From NCBI RefSeq assembly GCF_900106945.1, contig NZ_FNNE01000003.1:393801-457800 (forward strand): a stretch of 64,000 nucleotides of DNA, written 5' to 3'. The position numbers and the translations under genes are program-made. Of this stretch, positions 45,393 to 56,323 are shown in pieces. Origin of the DNA: Marinobacter mobilis (GTDB taxonomy: Bacteria > Pseudomonadota > Gammaproteobacteria > Pseudomonadales > Oleiphilaceae). Below the pieces are notes generated by a model. The model worked only from the letters and a program-made list of their open reading frames with translations. It ran no database searches and was not told the origin of the DNA. The stretch's first letter is position 1, and each line of letters begins with the position of its first letter.

Positions 45393-47288
45393 ATGCAGAT
45401 GAACCGCCTTTCGTTTGGTCAGAAACTTTTAATTTGCTTTGGTGTTCTGCTGGTGCTGACGGTTGGCACCTACGCGCTAACGAGCGATATCCGCCTGAGA
45501 AACACCACCAGCACCTATGTCGCCGCGCTCAATGCGGATACCGTTGCGCAAAGCACGGCCAGCATCGCTGACTGGCTAAATACCCGACTGGATGCAACAG
45601 AGGCCACCGCAGCCGCTTTGGCAACAGCACGAAATCAAAGCCAGGCGAGGGCGATACTCGGACTTACAACAACCGGCGTGGGCTTCAAGGACGTATACGT
45701 CGGGCAGGATAACGGCAACATGCTGATGCGTGATGATGAAACGGAGTCCACTCTGCCGGATGACTACGACCCGAGAACCCGCCCCTGGTTCAAACTCGCC
45801 AAGCAACTGGGCAAAGCCTCCTTCACCGAGCCTTATCTGGACGCCGGTACCAATCAGATCATTATCTCGTCTCTGGCACCCGCACCAGCCGGGGTTTATG
45901 CCGGAGTGGTCGGGGGCGACATTACCCTCGAAAGCATCGACGCCATACTGATGCCAATCACCCTGGCCAATACCGGTTATGCCGCGTTAATAGCGAAGGA
46001 CGGAACCGTACTCTACCACCCGGATCGGGAACTGATTGGCGGCAACATCGATGCTTTACTGACGTCCAGCCCCGATCTTTCAGGCGCCACTGACTCCTAC
46101 GCCATTGGCGACACAAATTGGCTTGTTAGCTTTCATCGCATCGAGGGGGCTCGTGGTGTCGACTGGTACCTTGGAACCTTCAGCGACGAGGCCCTGATCA
46201 ACGCGCCACAGCGCGCGGCTCGAACCACTGGACTGATTGTTGCCGTCATCTCACTGGTTATCACCCTGGCACTGCTGAACATCGGCATCCGCTATCTGCT
46301 GCGCCCGGTGCGCAATCTCGGCACCGCCATGGCGGAAATCGCCAGTGGTGAGGCCGACCTCACCAAGCGCCTCAGCGTCGATGGGACAGATGAAATCGGG
46401 CAGCTAGCAGACAACTTCAACAACTTTGTCTCCAACATCCATGCCGTCGTCAGGGACGTCAAGCAAGGTACCGGGGAGCTTGGCTCCAGCGTAACTTCGC
46501 TCAGGGAAACGGCAAGTGCCAGCCGAGCCAGCGTGGACGGCCAGCAAGCGGAAATTGACATGATTGCCACCGCAATCAACGAGATGTCTGCCGCGGCCGG
46601 CGAGATTGCCCAGAACGCCCAGCAAACAGCGGATGCTGCCAATGCAGTGGATGAGGATTCTCGCGGATCTCTTGAAACGGTCACCGCCTCCCGCGATGCG
46701 GTTCAAAGGTTATCGCAGGAAATTTCTTCCGCTGCCGGGGTTATTAACACCCTGGGCAAGGATGTCTCCGAGATCACCACCGTATTGGAAGTCATTCAGG
46801 GCATTGCCGAGCAAACCAACCTGCTGGCACTGAATGCCGCGATTGAGGCCGCCCGGGCAGGGGATGCCGGGCGAGGTTTTGCCGTGGTCGCCGACGAGGT
46901 CCGGAGCCTGGCGAAGCGAACCCAAGACAGCACGGAAGAGATCAACAATATGATTGAGCGACTGCAAAAAGGTGCCGGTGATGCAGTCGAAGTCATGCAG
47001 GCTTCAACCGCCGTGTCCAACGTGAGCATGGAGAAGGCTCAGGATGCCATGGAAACCCTGAACCGCATTGTTGAAGCGATCAACTCCATCAGCCAGATGA
47101 CCTCGCAGATCGCCACCGCGTCTGAAGAGCAAACGTCGGTGACTGAAGAACTCAACGCCTCGATCACCCGCATCGCGGACCAGGCGCAGGAGGCCGCAGC
47201 GGCAGCCAGTGAGAACGATGTATACAGTGGCCAGATTGCATCGGTTGGAGACGCCCTGAGTCAAAACGTGGAGCGCTTCAAGGTATAG
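45393..47288 (+). CDS. Methyl-accepting chemotaxis protein with dCache amino-acid sensor
   Basis: A 631-residue chemoreceptor: TM1 (12-30), periplasmic dCache domain (40-270), TM2 (280-302), HAMP (303-355) and a signalling domain whose hairpin tip reads [18 protein letters not shown]. In the distal dCache pocket Y125, R130, W132, F133, Y148, D150 and D176 follow the amino-acid motif of PctA with one conservative change (F for Y). It probably senses amino acids. Alternative ATG at 45399. Confidence 0.93.
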   Translation: MQMNRLSFGQKLLICFGVLLVLTVGTYALTSDIRLRNTTSTYVAALNADTVAQSTASIADWLNTRLDATEATAAALATARNQSQARAILGLTTTGVGFKDVYVGQDNGNMLMRDDETESTLPDDYDPRTRPWFKLAKQLGKASFTEPYLDAGTNQIIISSLAPAPAGVYAGVVGGDITLESIDAILMPITLANTGYAALIAKDGTVLYHPDRELIGGNIDALLTSSPDLSGATDSYAIGDTNWLVSFHRIEGARGVDWYLGTFSDEALINAPQRAARTTGLIVAVISLVITLALLNIGIRYLLRPVRNLGTAMAEIASGEADLTKRLSVDGTDEIGQLADNFNNFVSNIHAVVRDVKQGTGELGSSVTSLRETASASRASVDGQQAEIDMIATAINEMSAAAGEIAQNAQQTADAANAVDEDSRGSLETVTASRDAVQRLSQEISSAAGVINTLGKDVSEITTVLEVIQGIAEQTNLLALNAAIEAARAGDAGRGFAVVADEVRSLAKRTQDSTEEINNMIERLQKGAGDAVEVMQASTAVSNVSMEKAQDAMETLNRIVEAINSISQMTSQIATASEEQTSVTEELNASITRIADQAQEAAAAASENDVYSGQIASVGDALSQNVERFKV

Positions 47289-47327
47289 GGGAGCCTGAGC
47301 AGAGTGCGACGCTTTCGGGTGGCGCGA

Positions 47328-48266
47328 CTACCTTCGAATACGCGCACGCAGATTTTCAAGCGTGCGCCGCCCAATATCGGAGGATTCGTGTCCGAGGTAG
47401 GGGTTGTCAAGCAGGATAAGCTGCCGCTGGTCGAGATCCAGTCGCTCCAGGGCAGCCCCGTAGAAACGATCAAGAAACCGCGAGAAGCTGCCATCGGCAA
47501 TGGCCCGATCCATGCCAAGCTGCAGGCGCTGGGCGGTTTCAGTGTCATCCGGGGCGACAAAGAAAAATGAAAGCATGGGGTAGGCCAGCAACAGTGTCGG
47601 TTCGATGGTCAATTGAGGATCATTTTCCAGGGCGAGGTCGAACAACACTTCGCTCACACCCCGCGCAAAACATTCAAAGCGACGATTCTTGAGCATTCGG
47701 AACAAGGTTTCGTAGCGGGAATGCGTCACCACCTCGACGCCGTTGACCTGCAGAATGCTTGAATCTGGCCAGTGCAACCCCTGACCAACCCGCAAACCTC
47801 GGTCAGCCATATCTTCAACCGACTGAACACCTGCAAACCGGTCGAGCTGATCCTGCAATACCACACACACACGAAAACCGAGCAAACCACCGTCGATGGG
47901 GATAGGAATCGCCATCAGCTCCCGTTCACGTTCGACAGAGGTTGCGACAGCGGCAATATCAATGGACGAGCGGTCGGGATTCGACAGCTCAAGCAGCGCA
48001 CGCCCCTGAACCATCTCAACGCTGCGCTCGATACGGAAATCGCCATACTCAGGCGTTTTAATCAACGCCAGACTGACCAGGTCGTGAATCGCCGGACTGT
48101 CGTAGTTGCGGTACCAGAGCGTGTAGGTTTTGGTGGTTGATTCATGATAGACGGCGGGCACAACACCTGGCGACGGCACCTCAGCGGCTGCAGCGAATAG
48201 TGGCGCCAGCAGCAGGCCTAACCACCAGTGGGTATGCAAGAGAGGGCGTGCGGGTACCGCTATCAA
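47328..48266 (-). CDS. Periplasmic substrate-binding-like protein, unknown ligand
   Basis: A 312-residue protein with a signal peptide (hydrophobic 14-28, cleavage after AAA) and a two-lobed binding-protein fold of the SBP_bac_3 type; DRGLRVGQGLHWPDSS and LFRMLKNRRFECFARGVSE are typical blocks, as in amino-acid-binding or sensor-coupled proteins of marine bacteria. No transporter genes adjoin, so it may serve as a sensor. Start is TTG 48266 with GGAG 9 nt upstream; no ATG is available. It lies 20 nt after recQ. Confidence 0.72.
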   Translation of the reverse strand: MIAVPARPLLHTHWWLGLLLAPLFAAAAEVPSPGVVPAVYHESTTKTYTLWYRNYDSPAIHDLVSLALIKTPEYGDFRIERSVEMVQGRALLELSNPDRSSIDIAAVATSVERERELMAIPIPIDGGLLGFRVCVVLQDQLDRFAGVQSVEDMADRGLRVGQGLHWPDSSILQVNGVEVVTHSRYETLFRMLKNRRFECFARGVSEVLFDLALENDPQLTIEPTLLLAYPMLSFFFVAPDDTETAQRLQLGMDRAIADGSFSRFLDRFYGAALERLDLDQRQLILLDNPYLGHESSDIGRRTLENLRARIRR

Positions 48267-48286
48267 ATCATCAGACTCCGTCCTGA

Positions 48287-50143
48287 CTACAGGGAAGCGA
48301 GCTCCTTCAGGAAGATTTCGCCATACTTTTCAAGCTTTGCCTTGCCAACGCCATTTACTTCTGCCAATTCAGCCATAGATGACGGCCTGCGTTCAAGAAT
48401 CTCCAACAGGGTCGCATCATGAAAGATAACATACGGCGGAACCCCTTGTTCCTCGGCGAGTCGCTTACGGCAACCTCTCAACGCTTCCCAGCCCTGAGGA
48501 TCACTGACATGCTCGCTTGCGGCAGAACGCCCCCGCTTCCGCCCCTCATTCTTCTGGACAGGGTCTTTGCGCAGCAACACCTCGGCTTCACCGCGGAGGA
48601 GAGGGCGACATTCAGGGGTCAGCTGCAAGGCACCATAGCCTTCGGGATCAGCCCGCAGATAGCCATTGGCCACCAGTTGCCGGAACACGGATTTCCATTC
48701 ATTGGCCGACAGCTCGTCGCCTATACCATAGGTTGAAATCTGATGATGGCCAGATTGGCGGATTCGGTCGTTTTCGCTGCCTCGCAACACATCAATCAGA
48801 TAGGTAACGCCGAAACGCTGGCCGGTCCGGTAAACACAGGAGAGCGCTTTTTGCACCGCCACTGTACCATCCCAGGTTTGAGGCGGGGTCAGACAGGTGT
48901 CACAATTTCCGCACGGTTGCTCCAGAGCGTCCCCAAAATAGCGCAGCAGAACCTGCCGCCGACAGCTGATAACCTCACACAAGCCCAGCATCGCATCCAT
49001 TTTTTGCCGCTCGATTCGCTTGAAGGTCTCATTTCCCGGCGAGCCTTCCAGCATCTGGCGCAGCTTGATGACATCCTGAAGCCCATACACCATCCAGGCG
49101 GTAGACGCATTACCGTCCCGTCCGGCGCGACCAGTCTCCTGATAGTAGGCCTCAAGACTCTTGGGAAGGTCCAGGTGAGCCACAAAACGTACGTCCGGCT
49201 TGTCGATCCCCATACCGAAGGCGATGGTTGCCACCACGATGACCCCATCTTCCCGCAGGAAGCGCTCCTGATTGGACGCGCGCTCTTCGGCAGACAGTCC
49301 TGCATGGTACGGTAAGGCGTTGTAGCCGTTGTCGCAGAGCATGCGAGCCGTCGCTTCGACTTTATTCCTCGACAGGCAATAGACGATGCCAGCGTCGTCT
49401 TTATGCTCTTCCTTAATAAAGTCCAACAACTGCTTGTTAGCGTTGGTTTTTGGCGTGATCCGATATTGAATATTAGGGCGATCAAAGCCGCTGATGAAAT
49501 GACGCGCGTCAACCAGAGAAAGGCGCTGCGCTATTTCCTGACGGGTCCGCTCGTCAGCCGTCGCAGTGAGAGCAATCCTGGGCACCTGAGCAAACTCATG
49601 GGCCAACAGGTCCAGCCCGAGATAATCCGAGCGGAAATCGTGCCCCCACTGGGATACGCAGTGGGCCTCATCAATAGCAAACAGAGAAATCGACGCCTGA
49701 TGAAGCAGTTCCAGGGTTCTTGGCTGCAGTAGCCGCTCCGGCGCACAGTACAGAAGATCAAGCTCACCGGTCATCAGTGCATTCTCGGTCGCCCAGGCCT
49801 GCTGCATGTCCATGGTGGAGTTGAGAAAGGCCGCGCGGACCCCAAGCTGCCGGAGCGCCGCCACCTGATCCTGCATCAGTGCGATCAACGGCGAGATCAC
49901 AATCGCCGTGCCTGGACGAACCAGTGCCGGAATCTGGTAGCACAGGGATTTGCCGCCACCGGTAGGCATCAGGACCAGCGCGTTGTCGCCAGCAATGACC
50001 GTACGAACAATCTCTTCCTGCAACGGACGAAAACGCTCGTAACCGAACACCTGCTTGAGAGCGTCTTCCGGGGAACGTTGCCCGCTGTCAGGCTTTTGCT
50101 GGGAGAGGTTCTGGAAATCCATCGGCGCGGAAAGGTCGATCAC
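48287..50143 (-). CDS. recQ: ATP-dependent DNA helicase RecQ
   Basis: A 618-residue protein of full length: helicase motifs [12 protein letters not shown] (Walker A), [15 protein letters not shown] (DEAH and aromatic-rich loop) and ETGRAGRDG (motif VI), the RQC zinc site (CEVISCRRQ and CGNCDTC) and a C-terminal HRDC domain ending in [12 protein letters not shown]. Unwinds DNA in recombination and fork repair. Start at GTG 50143 or ATG 50122; neither has a clear ribosome site. Confidence 0.96.
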   Translation of the reverse strand: MIDLSAPMDFQNLSQQKPDSGQRSPEDALKQVFGYERFRPLQEEIVRTVIAGDNALVLMPTGGGKSLCYQIPALVRPGTAIVISPLIALMQDQVAALRQLGVRAAFLNSTMDMQQAWATENALMTGELDLLYCAPERLLQPRTLELLHQASISLFAIDEAHCVSQWGHDFRSDYLGLDLLAHEFAQVPRIALTATADERTRQEIAQRLSLVDARHFISGFDRPNIQYRITPKTNANKQLLDFIKEEHKDDAGIVYCLSRNKVEATARMLCDNGYNALPYHAGLSAEERASNQERFLREDGVIVVATIAFGMGIDKPDVRFVAHLDLPKSLEAYYQETGRAGRDGNASTAWMVYGLQDVIKLRQMLEGSPGNETFKRIERQKMDAMLGLCEVISCRRQVLLRYFGDALEQPCGNCDTCLTPPQTWDGTVAVQKALSCVYRTGQRFGVTYLIDVLRGSENDRIRQSGHHQISTYGIGDELSANEWKSVFRQLVANGYLRADPEGYGALQLTPECRPLLRGEAEVLLRKDPVQKNEGRKRGRSAASEHVSDPQGWEALRGCRKRLAEEQGVPPYVIFHDATLLEILERRPSSMAELAEVNGVGKAKLEKYGEIFLKELASL

Positions 50144-50306
50144 GGTGCTGGTCAGCCAAGTAAACAGAATGTCGCGGAATCATAACAGAAAGGCCGGACA
50201 AGAAGTCGGATAAGCGGCTACAATAGCGCCATTTTGCGAGCCATCACGACAAGGCCTCGCTGCCGTAGACGGCAGATAACAAAGAGAACACGACAACAGG
50301 AACTCC

Positions 50307-51485
50307 ATGCAGGAATTTGACGCGATTCGTCCGTATACCGATGAAGAGACAGCCAGCGCACTGGATCGGCTGGTAAACGACTCTGAATTCCTTGATCTCA
50401 TCGCCCGTTTCAAATACCCGACCATCAGCCGGTGGTTTCCGGGCCTGATTCGCCAGCGGATCCGTCAGTGGCTCCTTGCCCGTTTTTCAGGCATGGAACG
50501 TATTGATGATATTCAGGCGGCACTTTATGAGCATGTGACACACCTGATAGAAAACACCACCACCCGGGTGACACAAAGCGGCCTTGAAAACCTCGATAAA
50601 GACAAGGCCTACCTGTTTGTATCCAACCACAGGGACATCGTGTTTGACCCTTTGGCGGTTAACTTCCTCCTTTATGACAAAGGCTTCGCCACCACCCGGA
50701 TCGCTATTGGCGACAACCTGCTCGAAAACCCGGCATTTGCTGAACTGATGAGGCTCAACAAGAGCTTCGTTGTGCGCCGCAACCTGCAAAGCCCAAGGGA
50801 GATGCGGGATGCCTTCCAGATGCTTTCCGGCTTTATCAATCACAGCCTGGAAACCAACAACAGCATCTGGATTGCCCAGAGGGAAGGGCGGGCAAAGGAC
50901 GGACTGGACAAGACCGACCCGGCCATTATCAAGATGTTCTATATGAGCCAGAAGAAAAGCGGCCTGTCATTCAGCGACGTGATGAACAACCTCCACATCG
51001 TCCCGGTGTCCATTGCCTATGAATATGACCCTCTGGATGCAGACAAGGCGCGAGAACTGGAAATCCGCGCCCGTACTGGCGAATACACGAAGGCCCCCGG
51101 CGAGGATAGCGAGCAGATCATGAAGGGCATGACCGGATTCAAGGGACATGTCCATGTGCATTTTGGCAAGGTAATCACCAATGCACCGGATAACCCAAAG
51201 GATCTGGCCGCAACAATTGATCAGGAAATGCACGCCAATTACCACCTGCACGCATCAAATCTGGTCGCTTATGAGCAGCGGAGCCAGCACCCCCGGGCAC
51301 ACAGCACAGCACCGGAGACAACGGACAGCCTGGTTACCGCCGAAGCCTGGAGCCCGGCCGAACTGGAAGCAGCAGAAGCGGAACTTTACCGCCGCCTGGA
51401 GGCCTGCCCCGAAGCAATCCATCCGTTCCTGCTGGACATTTATGCCAACCCGGTAGCAAGTTCACTGGCAACTAAAGAAGCGTAG
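50307..51485 (+). CDS. 1-acyl-sn-glycerol-3-phosphate acyltransferase family protein
   Basis: A 392-residue protein with the acyltransferase motif NHRDIVFD (NHx4D; about residue 109) and the downstream IAQREGRAKDGLDKTDP block similar to FPEGTR. It is larger than PlsC (about 245 residues), with N- and C-terminal extensions, matching a family of cytoplasmic or membrane-associated acyltransferases found near lipid genes. Acyl acceptor unknown. AGGA 5 nt before ATG supports the start. Confidence 0.84.
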   Translation: MQEFDAIRPYTDEETASALDRLVNDSEFLDLIARFKYPTISRWFPGLIRQRIRQWLLARFSGMERIDDIQAALYEHVTHLIENTTTRVTQSGLENLDKDKAYLFVSNHRDIVFDPLAVNFLLYDKGFATTRIAIGDNLLENPAFAELMRLNKSFVVRRNLQSPREMRDAFQMLSGFINHSLETNNSIWIAQREGRAKDGLDKTDPAIIKMFYMSQKKSGLSFSDVMNNLHIVPVSIAYEYDPLDADKARELEIRARTGEYTKAPGEDSEQIMKGMTGFKGHVHVHFGKVITNAPDNPKDLAATIDQEMHANYHLHASNLVAYEQRSQHPRAHSTAPETTDSLVTAEAWSPAELEAAEAELYRRLEACPEAIHPFLLDIYANPVASSLATKEA

Positions 51486-51578
51486 TGTACAATATTTAAT
51501 CGAATGCAACGGTCCGCTGGCCTTCGGGCACTATAAAAACATCAATCTAATAACCAGCGGATATCTGGGGGGACGCAT

Positions 51579-51944
51579 ATGGAATACCGCCGATCCAAGC
51601 GGGTACCGGCTCGGTTGACCTTGCTTATTTATCGAAAGGGGGCCCTGGTCGCAACGGGCATGCTGAGAAACATCAGCAAAAGCGGCCTGTTCATTTCCAC
51701 TCATTGCCCAAACCTTGATCCTGACGAAGAGCTGGAGATTGAATTCAATCTTCATGATCGCAACGCACCAGGGAATCAGCGCATCAAAGCAAAGCTGATC
51801 CATAAGACGTGTGCAGGGATTGGCGCCCAATTCGCCGGAGGCGGCGAGCGGGAACGACCAGTGCTCCGGTCGCTACTGAACTGGGTCAAAGAGACCAACC
51901 TGCTGATTGGGCGACCCCGAACTGAAAGGGCCATAGCGTCCTGA
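51579..51944 (+). CDS. PilZ domain protein (cyclic di-GMP effector)
   Basis: A 121-residue protein with both PilZ motifs: RRSKR at residues 4-8 (RxxxR) and NISKSG at 31-36 (NxSxxG). It is therefore likely to bind cyclic di-GMP. Short C-terminal helical tail. Its stop directly abuts the stop of the converging trkH gene; the two stops share the sequence TGATCA. GGGG 5 nt before ATG. Confidence 0.88.
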   Translation: MEYRRSKRVPARLTLLIYRKGALVATGMLRNISKSGLFISTHCPNLDPDEELEIEFNLHDRNAPGNQRIKAKLIHKTCAGIGAQFAGGGERERPVLRSLLNWVKETNLLIGRPRTERAIAS

Positions 51945-53417
51945 TCAGCTTCGCCAGAAGCCCGGCGACAGCACCACCACGACACTCAGGATTTCCAGCC
52001 GCCCGAGCAACATGCCGGCGCAGAGTATCCATTTGGCTGCATCGGGCAGCGAGGCAAAGTTGCCTGCTGGCCCTATGATCGCTCCAAGCCCCGGCCCGAC
52101 ATTGGTCAGCGAACTTAAGGCACCGGAAAGACTGGTCACAAAGTCCAGGTGCAGCGCTGCCAACGCAAGCGTGATAGCCAGCAGGCAAAGCAGGAAGATA
52201 AAGGTATAGGCAATCATCGAGGTGATGATTTCATCACTCACCGGGCGCCCATTGAAGTTTCTTGTCAGCACCGCTCGCGGGTGCAAAAGACGCATCAACT
52301 GCTCTTTCAGAACGATGAGCGACAACTGAAAGCGGAAAATCTTCATGCCGCCAGACGTTGATCCGGAGCATCCACCAATAAACATCAGGAAGAAGAACAA
52401 CACAAACGAGAGCGAACCCCAGGCACTATAGTCTTCCGAGGCATAGCCAGAGGTGGTCACCACTGACGTGACGTTAAACAACACCGAAATGTAGCCGGAT
52501 ATAAAGTCAAAGTCCTCTGAAACACCCCAGCGGTAGAAAGTAAGGGCGAGCGGCACAAGCAACAGAATACTGACAAACAGCCGCACCTGCTGATCCCGCC
52601 ACAAAACCCCGCGCTGACCATGCATCTCCCGCACAAACAGGAAAAACGGCATGCCGCCAATAGCCATGAACAGAGTAGCTTCCAGAAGGATCAGGTCTGA
52701 ATCAAACTTACCCATTGACAGGTCGGAGGTTGAATAGCCGCCGGTTGCAATACTGGTGAGGCCGTGATTGAACGCATCAAACAGCGACATGCCAGACACC
52801 CAGTACACCAGCACAGCAACAACACTGAAAACCACATACACCAGCAGAAGCCCGCGGCTAAGGGTCTTCATTCTTGGCAATGCCTTATCAGTCCATTCAG
52901 ACGACTCTGTGGCAAACAGCCTCATACCGCCAACCCGCAGGAACGGGAGTACCGCGACGAACATACCGATAATCCCGATACCGCCAATCCATTGCAGTAT
53001 CGATCGCCAGAGCAGCAGATCCTGATCCATGAAGTCCAGACCGACCAGCACCGTGGCGCCCGTGGTGGTAATCCCAGAGGTTGACTCAAAAATCGCATCC
53101 GTCACCGAAATCCCGCTATCGCTAAGATAGAAGGGCATGGCCGACACAAGAGAGATAACCAGCCAGCTGAATACCGTCAGCACGAACATATAGCGGGGCT
53201 TCAGGTCTCTCGATTTACCGTAGGAAGCCAATATCCCGGCCAGCCCCATGGCAAACACAATCGCCGCAGATTCACCAAACGCCATGGCATTCGGTGCGTC
53301 GGCATTGAGAAGAAGCAGGGGAGGGAGCGTCATGAATATGCTCAACAGCACAAACATCACACTGACAATAAAGATTACGGGATGAAGGTTTCTCAAGGGA
53401 CGCTCTATCTTGACCAT
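51945..53417 (-). CDS. trkH: Trk potassium uptake channel TrkH
   Basis: A 490-residue membrane protein with the four pore repeats of the superfamily: selectivity segments TSGITTTGATV, TSIATGGYST, TSVVTTSGYA and SSLTNVGPG. It works with the peripheral NAD-binding regulator TrkA, not encoded nearby. Potassium uptake for osmoadaptation fits a marine lifestyle. Confidence 0.95.
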   Translation of the reverse strand: MVKIERPLRNLHPVIFIVSVMFVLLSIFMTLPPLLLLNADAPNAMAFGESAAIVFAMGLAGILASYGKSRDLKPRYMFVLTVFSWLVISLVSAMPFYLSDSGISVTDAIFESTSGITTTGATVLVGLDFMDQDLLLWRSILQWIGGIGIIGMFVAVLPFLRVGGMRLFATESSEWTDKALPRMKTLSRGLLLVYVVFSVVAVLVYWVSGMSLFDAFNHGLTSIATGGYSTSDLSMGKFDSDLILLEATLFMAIGGMPFFLFVREMHGQRGVLWRDQQVRLFVSILLLVPLALTFYRWGVSEDFDFISGYISVLFNVTSVVTTSGYASEDYSAWGSLSFVLFFFLMFIGGCSGSTSGGMKIFRFQLSLIVLKEQLMRLLHPRAVLTRNFNGRPVSDEIITSMIAYTFIFLLCLLAITLALAALHLDFVTSLSGALSSLTNVGPGLGAIIGPAGNFASLPDAAKWILCAGMLLGRLEILSVVVVLSPGFWRS

Positions 53418-53545
53418 CTACAGAGTCGAGCGCCAGCATACCCTCGACATTACCCGACTGCAATCATCCCAGGGGTTATTTGAATTGCACGTCGAGATGG
53501 CGCAGAGTGGGGAAGTATAGCGTGACCTGATTTCCGGAACCCAAT

Positions 53546-54157
53546 GTGAACCACCTTGCCCACCTTTACCTGGCACCAGGCGACCCAGAATCCCGGGTTG
53601 GCGCGCTGCTGGGGGACTTTTCCCGGGGACTAGAACTTGACCTACTTCCGGATCGGGTTCTTGAGGGATTACGGCACCACAGAGCGGTTGACGCCTTCAC
53701 CGACACCCATCCGCAGGTGCTAGCCGCCAAAGGCCTGTTTTCACCTCAACGGCGTCGCTTTGCAGGCGTTGCGCTCGACGTGCTGTTCGACCACTACCTG
53801 ATCCGGCACTGGTCGCAGTTCTCCGCGACTCCCATCGAGACATTTATAGAGCAGGCCTACGCTGATTTGAGCGCAAACCGTCATTTGATGCCTGAGCGAA
53901 TGGCGGTCGTAACCGGGCGCATGATCCGGGATGACTGGCTTTCCCGATACAGCGACATCAATACCATAGGCTTTGTTCTTGACCGAATCGCCGAACGCAT
54001 CCGCTTCAGCAACCGGTTCACAGGCGCAATTGATGAAATAAAAAGAAACGACCAACAACTTGAGCAGTACTTCCTGGCCTTTTTCCCTGACCTGGTCGCC
54101 GCCACCCGTGTCAAACCAGATGCATCGTCTACGCTTAGTCTGAGCCCCCACCTTTAG
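53546..54157 (+). CDS. acpH: Acyl carrier protein phosphodiesterase
   Basis: A 203-residue protein beginning MNHLAHLYLA with the AcpH signature; GALLGDFSRG and HHRAVDAFTD supply the metal-binding residues of its HD-like fold. It removes the 4'-phosphopantetheine arm from holo-ACP. It is divergent from trkH and 26 nt before an FMN reductase gene. Confidence 0.93.
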   Translation: MNHLAHLYLAPGDPESRVGALLGDFSRGLELDLLPDRVLEGLRHHRAVDAFTDTHPQVLAAKGLFSPQRRRFAGVALDVLFDHYLIRHWSQFSATPIETFIEQAYADLSANRHLMPERMAVVTGRMIRDDWLSRYSDINTIGFVLDRIAERIRFSNRFTGAIDEIKRNDQQLEQYFLAFFPDLVAATRVKPDASSTLSLSPHL

Positions 54158-54183
54158 CCTTGCCTCTCAGAAGGAGCGTGACG

Positions 54184-54771
54184 ATGACCATCAGGATAGC
54201 GACCATTTGCGGCAGCGTTCGGCCTGGAAACTACACGCACATGGCCATGAATGTGGCGATTGATGAACTGCGTAAAACCTCGGACATCGAAGTAACCGCC
54301 ATTGACCTGTCGACGCTGGACCTCCCGCTCCCTGGGCTTGACGCAAGGAATCCGGAGGCAATCCAGGCTTTCCAGACAACCATAGAGGAGGCCACAGGCG
54401 CCCTCCTTGCCGCACCCGAATACCATGGCGGCATCAGCAGCCCGATGAAACTCGCCATCGATAACCTGGGTTTTCCCAGCAAACTGGCAGGAAAGCCCGT
54501 CGCTATACTCGGGGTCGCTGCCGGGGCCATCGGCGCGATTAAATCCACAGAACAGCTTCGAGCAATCTGCGCCCACGTCGGAGCAGTTCCGTTACCACTA
54601 GCAGTGTCCATACCCTTGATTCAACAGGTGTTTAACGAGCAGGGCGAATGCCAGGACCCACGTGCGGAAGCGTTGATTCGGCGATCCGCGACCTCGCTTC
54701 TCGATTACATAAACAATGCAGTGTGCCCGAAACTCAGCCTGGAGGCGCTGTTGCGCGAAAAATCGACCTGA
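54184..54771 (+). CDS. NADPH-dependent FMN reductase family protein
   Basis: A 195-residue flavodoxin-fold protein. The phosphate loop is ICGSVRPGNYTH near the N terminus; APEYHGGISSPMKLAID is the conserved flavin-contact block. Members reduce FMN, quinones, azo dyes or chromate. The ATG at 54184 has AAGGAG 7 nt upstream and is preferred over the TTG at 54160. Confidence 0.88.
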   Translation: MTIRIATICGSVRPGNYTHMAMNVAIDELRKTSDIEVTAIDLSTLDLPLPGLDARNPEAIQAFQTTIEEATGALLAAPEYHGGISSPMKLAIDNLGFPSKLAGKPVAILGVAAGAIGAIKSTEQLRAICAHVGAVPLPLAVSIPLIQQVFNEQGECQDPRAEALIRRSATSLLDYINNAVCPKLSLEALLREKST

Positions 54772-54913
54772 TACCGCCCTGAATCCCGGCACTCTTTTGA
54801 TTAACGACGCATTAAATCGATGTTAAACATAGCGTTTGGCCTCGTAATCAGCCCGAAACCAGTGCAATCATCGGGATGACACCCGATCACGGATATAGGA
54901 AAGGAGCTATAAC

Positions 54914-55462
54914 ATGAAAAAGTCTCTGATCGCTGGAATTTGCCTGGGCGCTACGGCGGCGGCTGTTGCTACCGCACCTGCAACAGCTGCTGGCCTTTAT
55001 AAATCAGGAGATGTAGGGGTTTATGGCGGCATAAATTACACATTCATCACCATCGATTCCGGTAACGAGGATGCTGATGTCGGCGTTCTTGGCGGAAAAG
55101 TTGGCGTTCTGGCAACACCATTTTTCGGCGTAGAAGCCCGCGGTGGGTTCGGCGTTGATGACGACCGGGCAGGCGGAGCAGATGTATCCCTCGATAACTA
55201 CTTCGGCGGTTATGCAACGCTCAATCTGGCCAACGAATCGCCGGCAACTCCTTACGCCATCTTCGGGTTCACCCGCGTAGAAGTTGAGCGGGAAGGGTTC
55301 TTTACCAGGGTTACAGAAGACGAATCCGATTTCTCGTATGGACTGGGCGTTAACGTCGAAATGGCCCCACAAGTATCGGGGAACATCGAATACATGCGCT
55401 ACTTCGACAAAAATGACACCACTGTGGATGGACTCGGGCTCGGTGTGACAGTTCACTTCTGA
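54914..55462 (+). CDS. Outer-membrane beta-barrel protein (porin/OmpW-OmpA-like)
   Basis: A 182-residue protein with a signal peptide (MKKSLIAGICLGA, cleavage after TAA near 26). The mature part has alternating amphipathic strands, acidic loops and a C-terminal phenylalanine (VTVHF), the insertion signal of outer-membrane barrels. Eight strands are likely. Strong AGGAG ribosome site. It forms its own unit. Confidence 0.86.
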   Translation: MKKSLIAGICLGATAAAVATAPATAAGLYKSGDVGVYGGINYTFITIDSGNEDADVGVLGGKVGVLATPFFGVEARGGFGVDDDRAGGADVSLDNYFGGYATLNLANESPATPYAIFGFTRVEVEREGFFTRVTEDESDFSYGLGVNVEMAPQVSGNIEYMRYFDKNDTTVDGLGLGVTVHF

Positions 55463-55756
55463 TTTTCCCCGGCGTCCCGGCTGACTCATTCGTTGCCTGT
55501 GGGTATAGGCAACGCCTTGAGAACAAAGCCGGGAAGCAGCGCCCATGGCTGTATCCGGCGACATGATGATCGGACAGGGAATCTCTGGCATGTCGCCGTT
55601 TGTTTGCTAGTCGTTGCTATACAGTATTTAACATAATATACATTATGCGCACTTTTATATGGTATCGGGCAGGCACCTTAGGTTCACAGTTGTACAAACA
55701 GAAACCCGGCGCTAAAGTCAAAGCCCTCCCTATCATTTACCCAGGTACGAGCTGAC

Positions 55757-56197
55757 GTGAAAATTGGTGAACTGGCAGAACTCACAGGCCTCGCTCCGTC
55801 CCGCATCCGTTTTTATGAGCGAATTGGGCTGCTGACAACCGTCAGTCGTAAAGCCAACGGTTACAGAACCTATCCTGCTGAAGCCGTCACCATGCTCAAG
55901 TTGATCGCCACGGCTCAGCAGGCAGGTTTCAGCCTTGATGAACTGAGAGCGTTACTGCCTGCCGACTTGGATGACTGGGATCACGGCGCCTTACTCGAAT
56001 CGCTCCAGCAAAAAGTCCGCGACATTGAAGAAATCCAGGCACGGCTTGCGCAAAGCAAGGCGCAGCTTCTCGAAGTATTGGCAGAGATTGAGGCAAAGCC
56101 GGACGACATGGATTGCGCGACCAACGCCCGACGGGTTCTGACTCAGCTCGGGCTAGGCAAAAAGAATAAGGTCGCCAGCAAGAGCCAGGGTGGCTAA
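55757..56197 (+). CDS. MerR-family transcriptional activator
   Basis: A 146-residue protein. The N-terminal MerR helix-turn-helix begins MKIGELAELTGLAPSRIRFYE, then a coiled-coil dimer helix (about 75-115) and a short C-terminal part with a single cysteine (C117 in MDCAT). The start is GTG 55757. The next gene's promoter has the 19-nt spacer that MerR proteins act on, so that operon is the likely target. Metal sensing seems unlikely with one cysteine. Confidence 0.88.
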   Translation: MKIGELAELTGLAPSRIRFYERIGLLTTVSRKANGYRTYPAEAVTMLKLIATAQQAGFSLDELRALLPADLDDWDHGALLESLQQKVRDIEEIQARLAQSKAQLLEVLAEIEAKPDDMDCATNARRVLTQLGLGKKNKVASKSQGG

Positions 56198-56253
56198 AGC
56201 GCTCTGTTCCACCCAACCCTATCAGCGTGCAACCTCGCCAACTAAATTACCGA

Positions 56254-56284
56254 TTGACCCTGAAGTTAGCTTTAACCTTAAGAT
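56254..56284 (+). promoter_or_regulatory. MerR-type promoter with 19-nt spacer
   Basis: TTGACC (56254-56259) and TAAGAT (56279-56284) are separated by exactly 19 nt, the over-long spacer that MerR activators correct by twisting DNA. The spacer contains the short dyad GTTA-N4-TAAC. Transcription would begin near 56291. Confidence 0.62.
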
Positions 56285-56323
56285 TGCGCCTTAATGAATG
56301 AACTGACCCAGGAACAAGAGCGC

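Noticed and set aside
51942..51947. Shared palindrome TGATCA formed by two abutting stop codons
   Set aside because: Two converging TGA stops that touch automatically create this sequence; it carries no further information.
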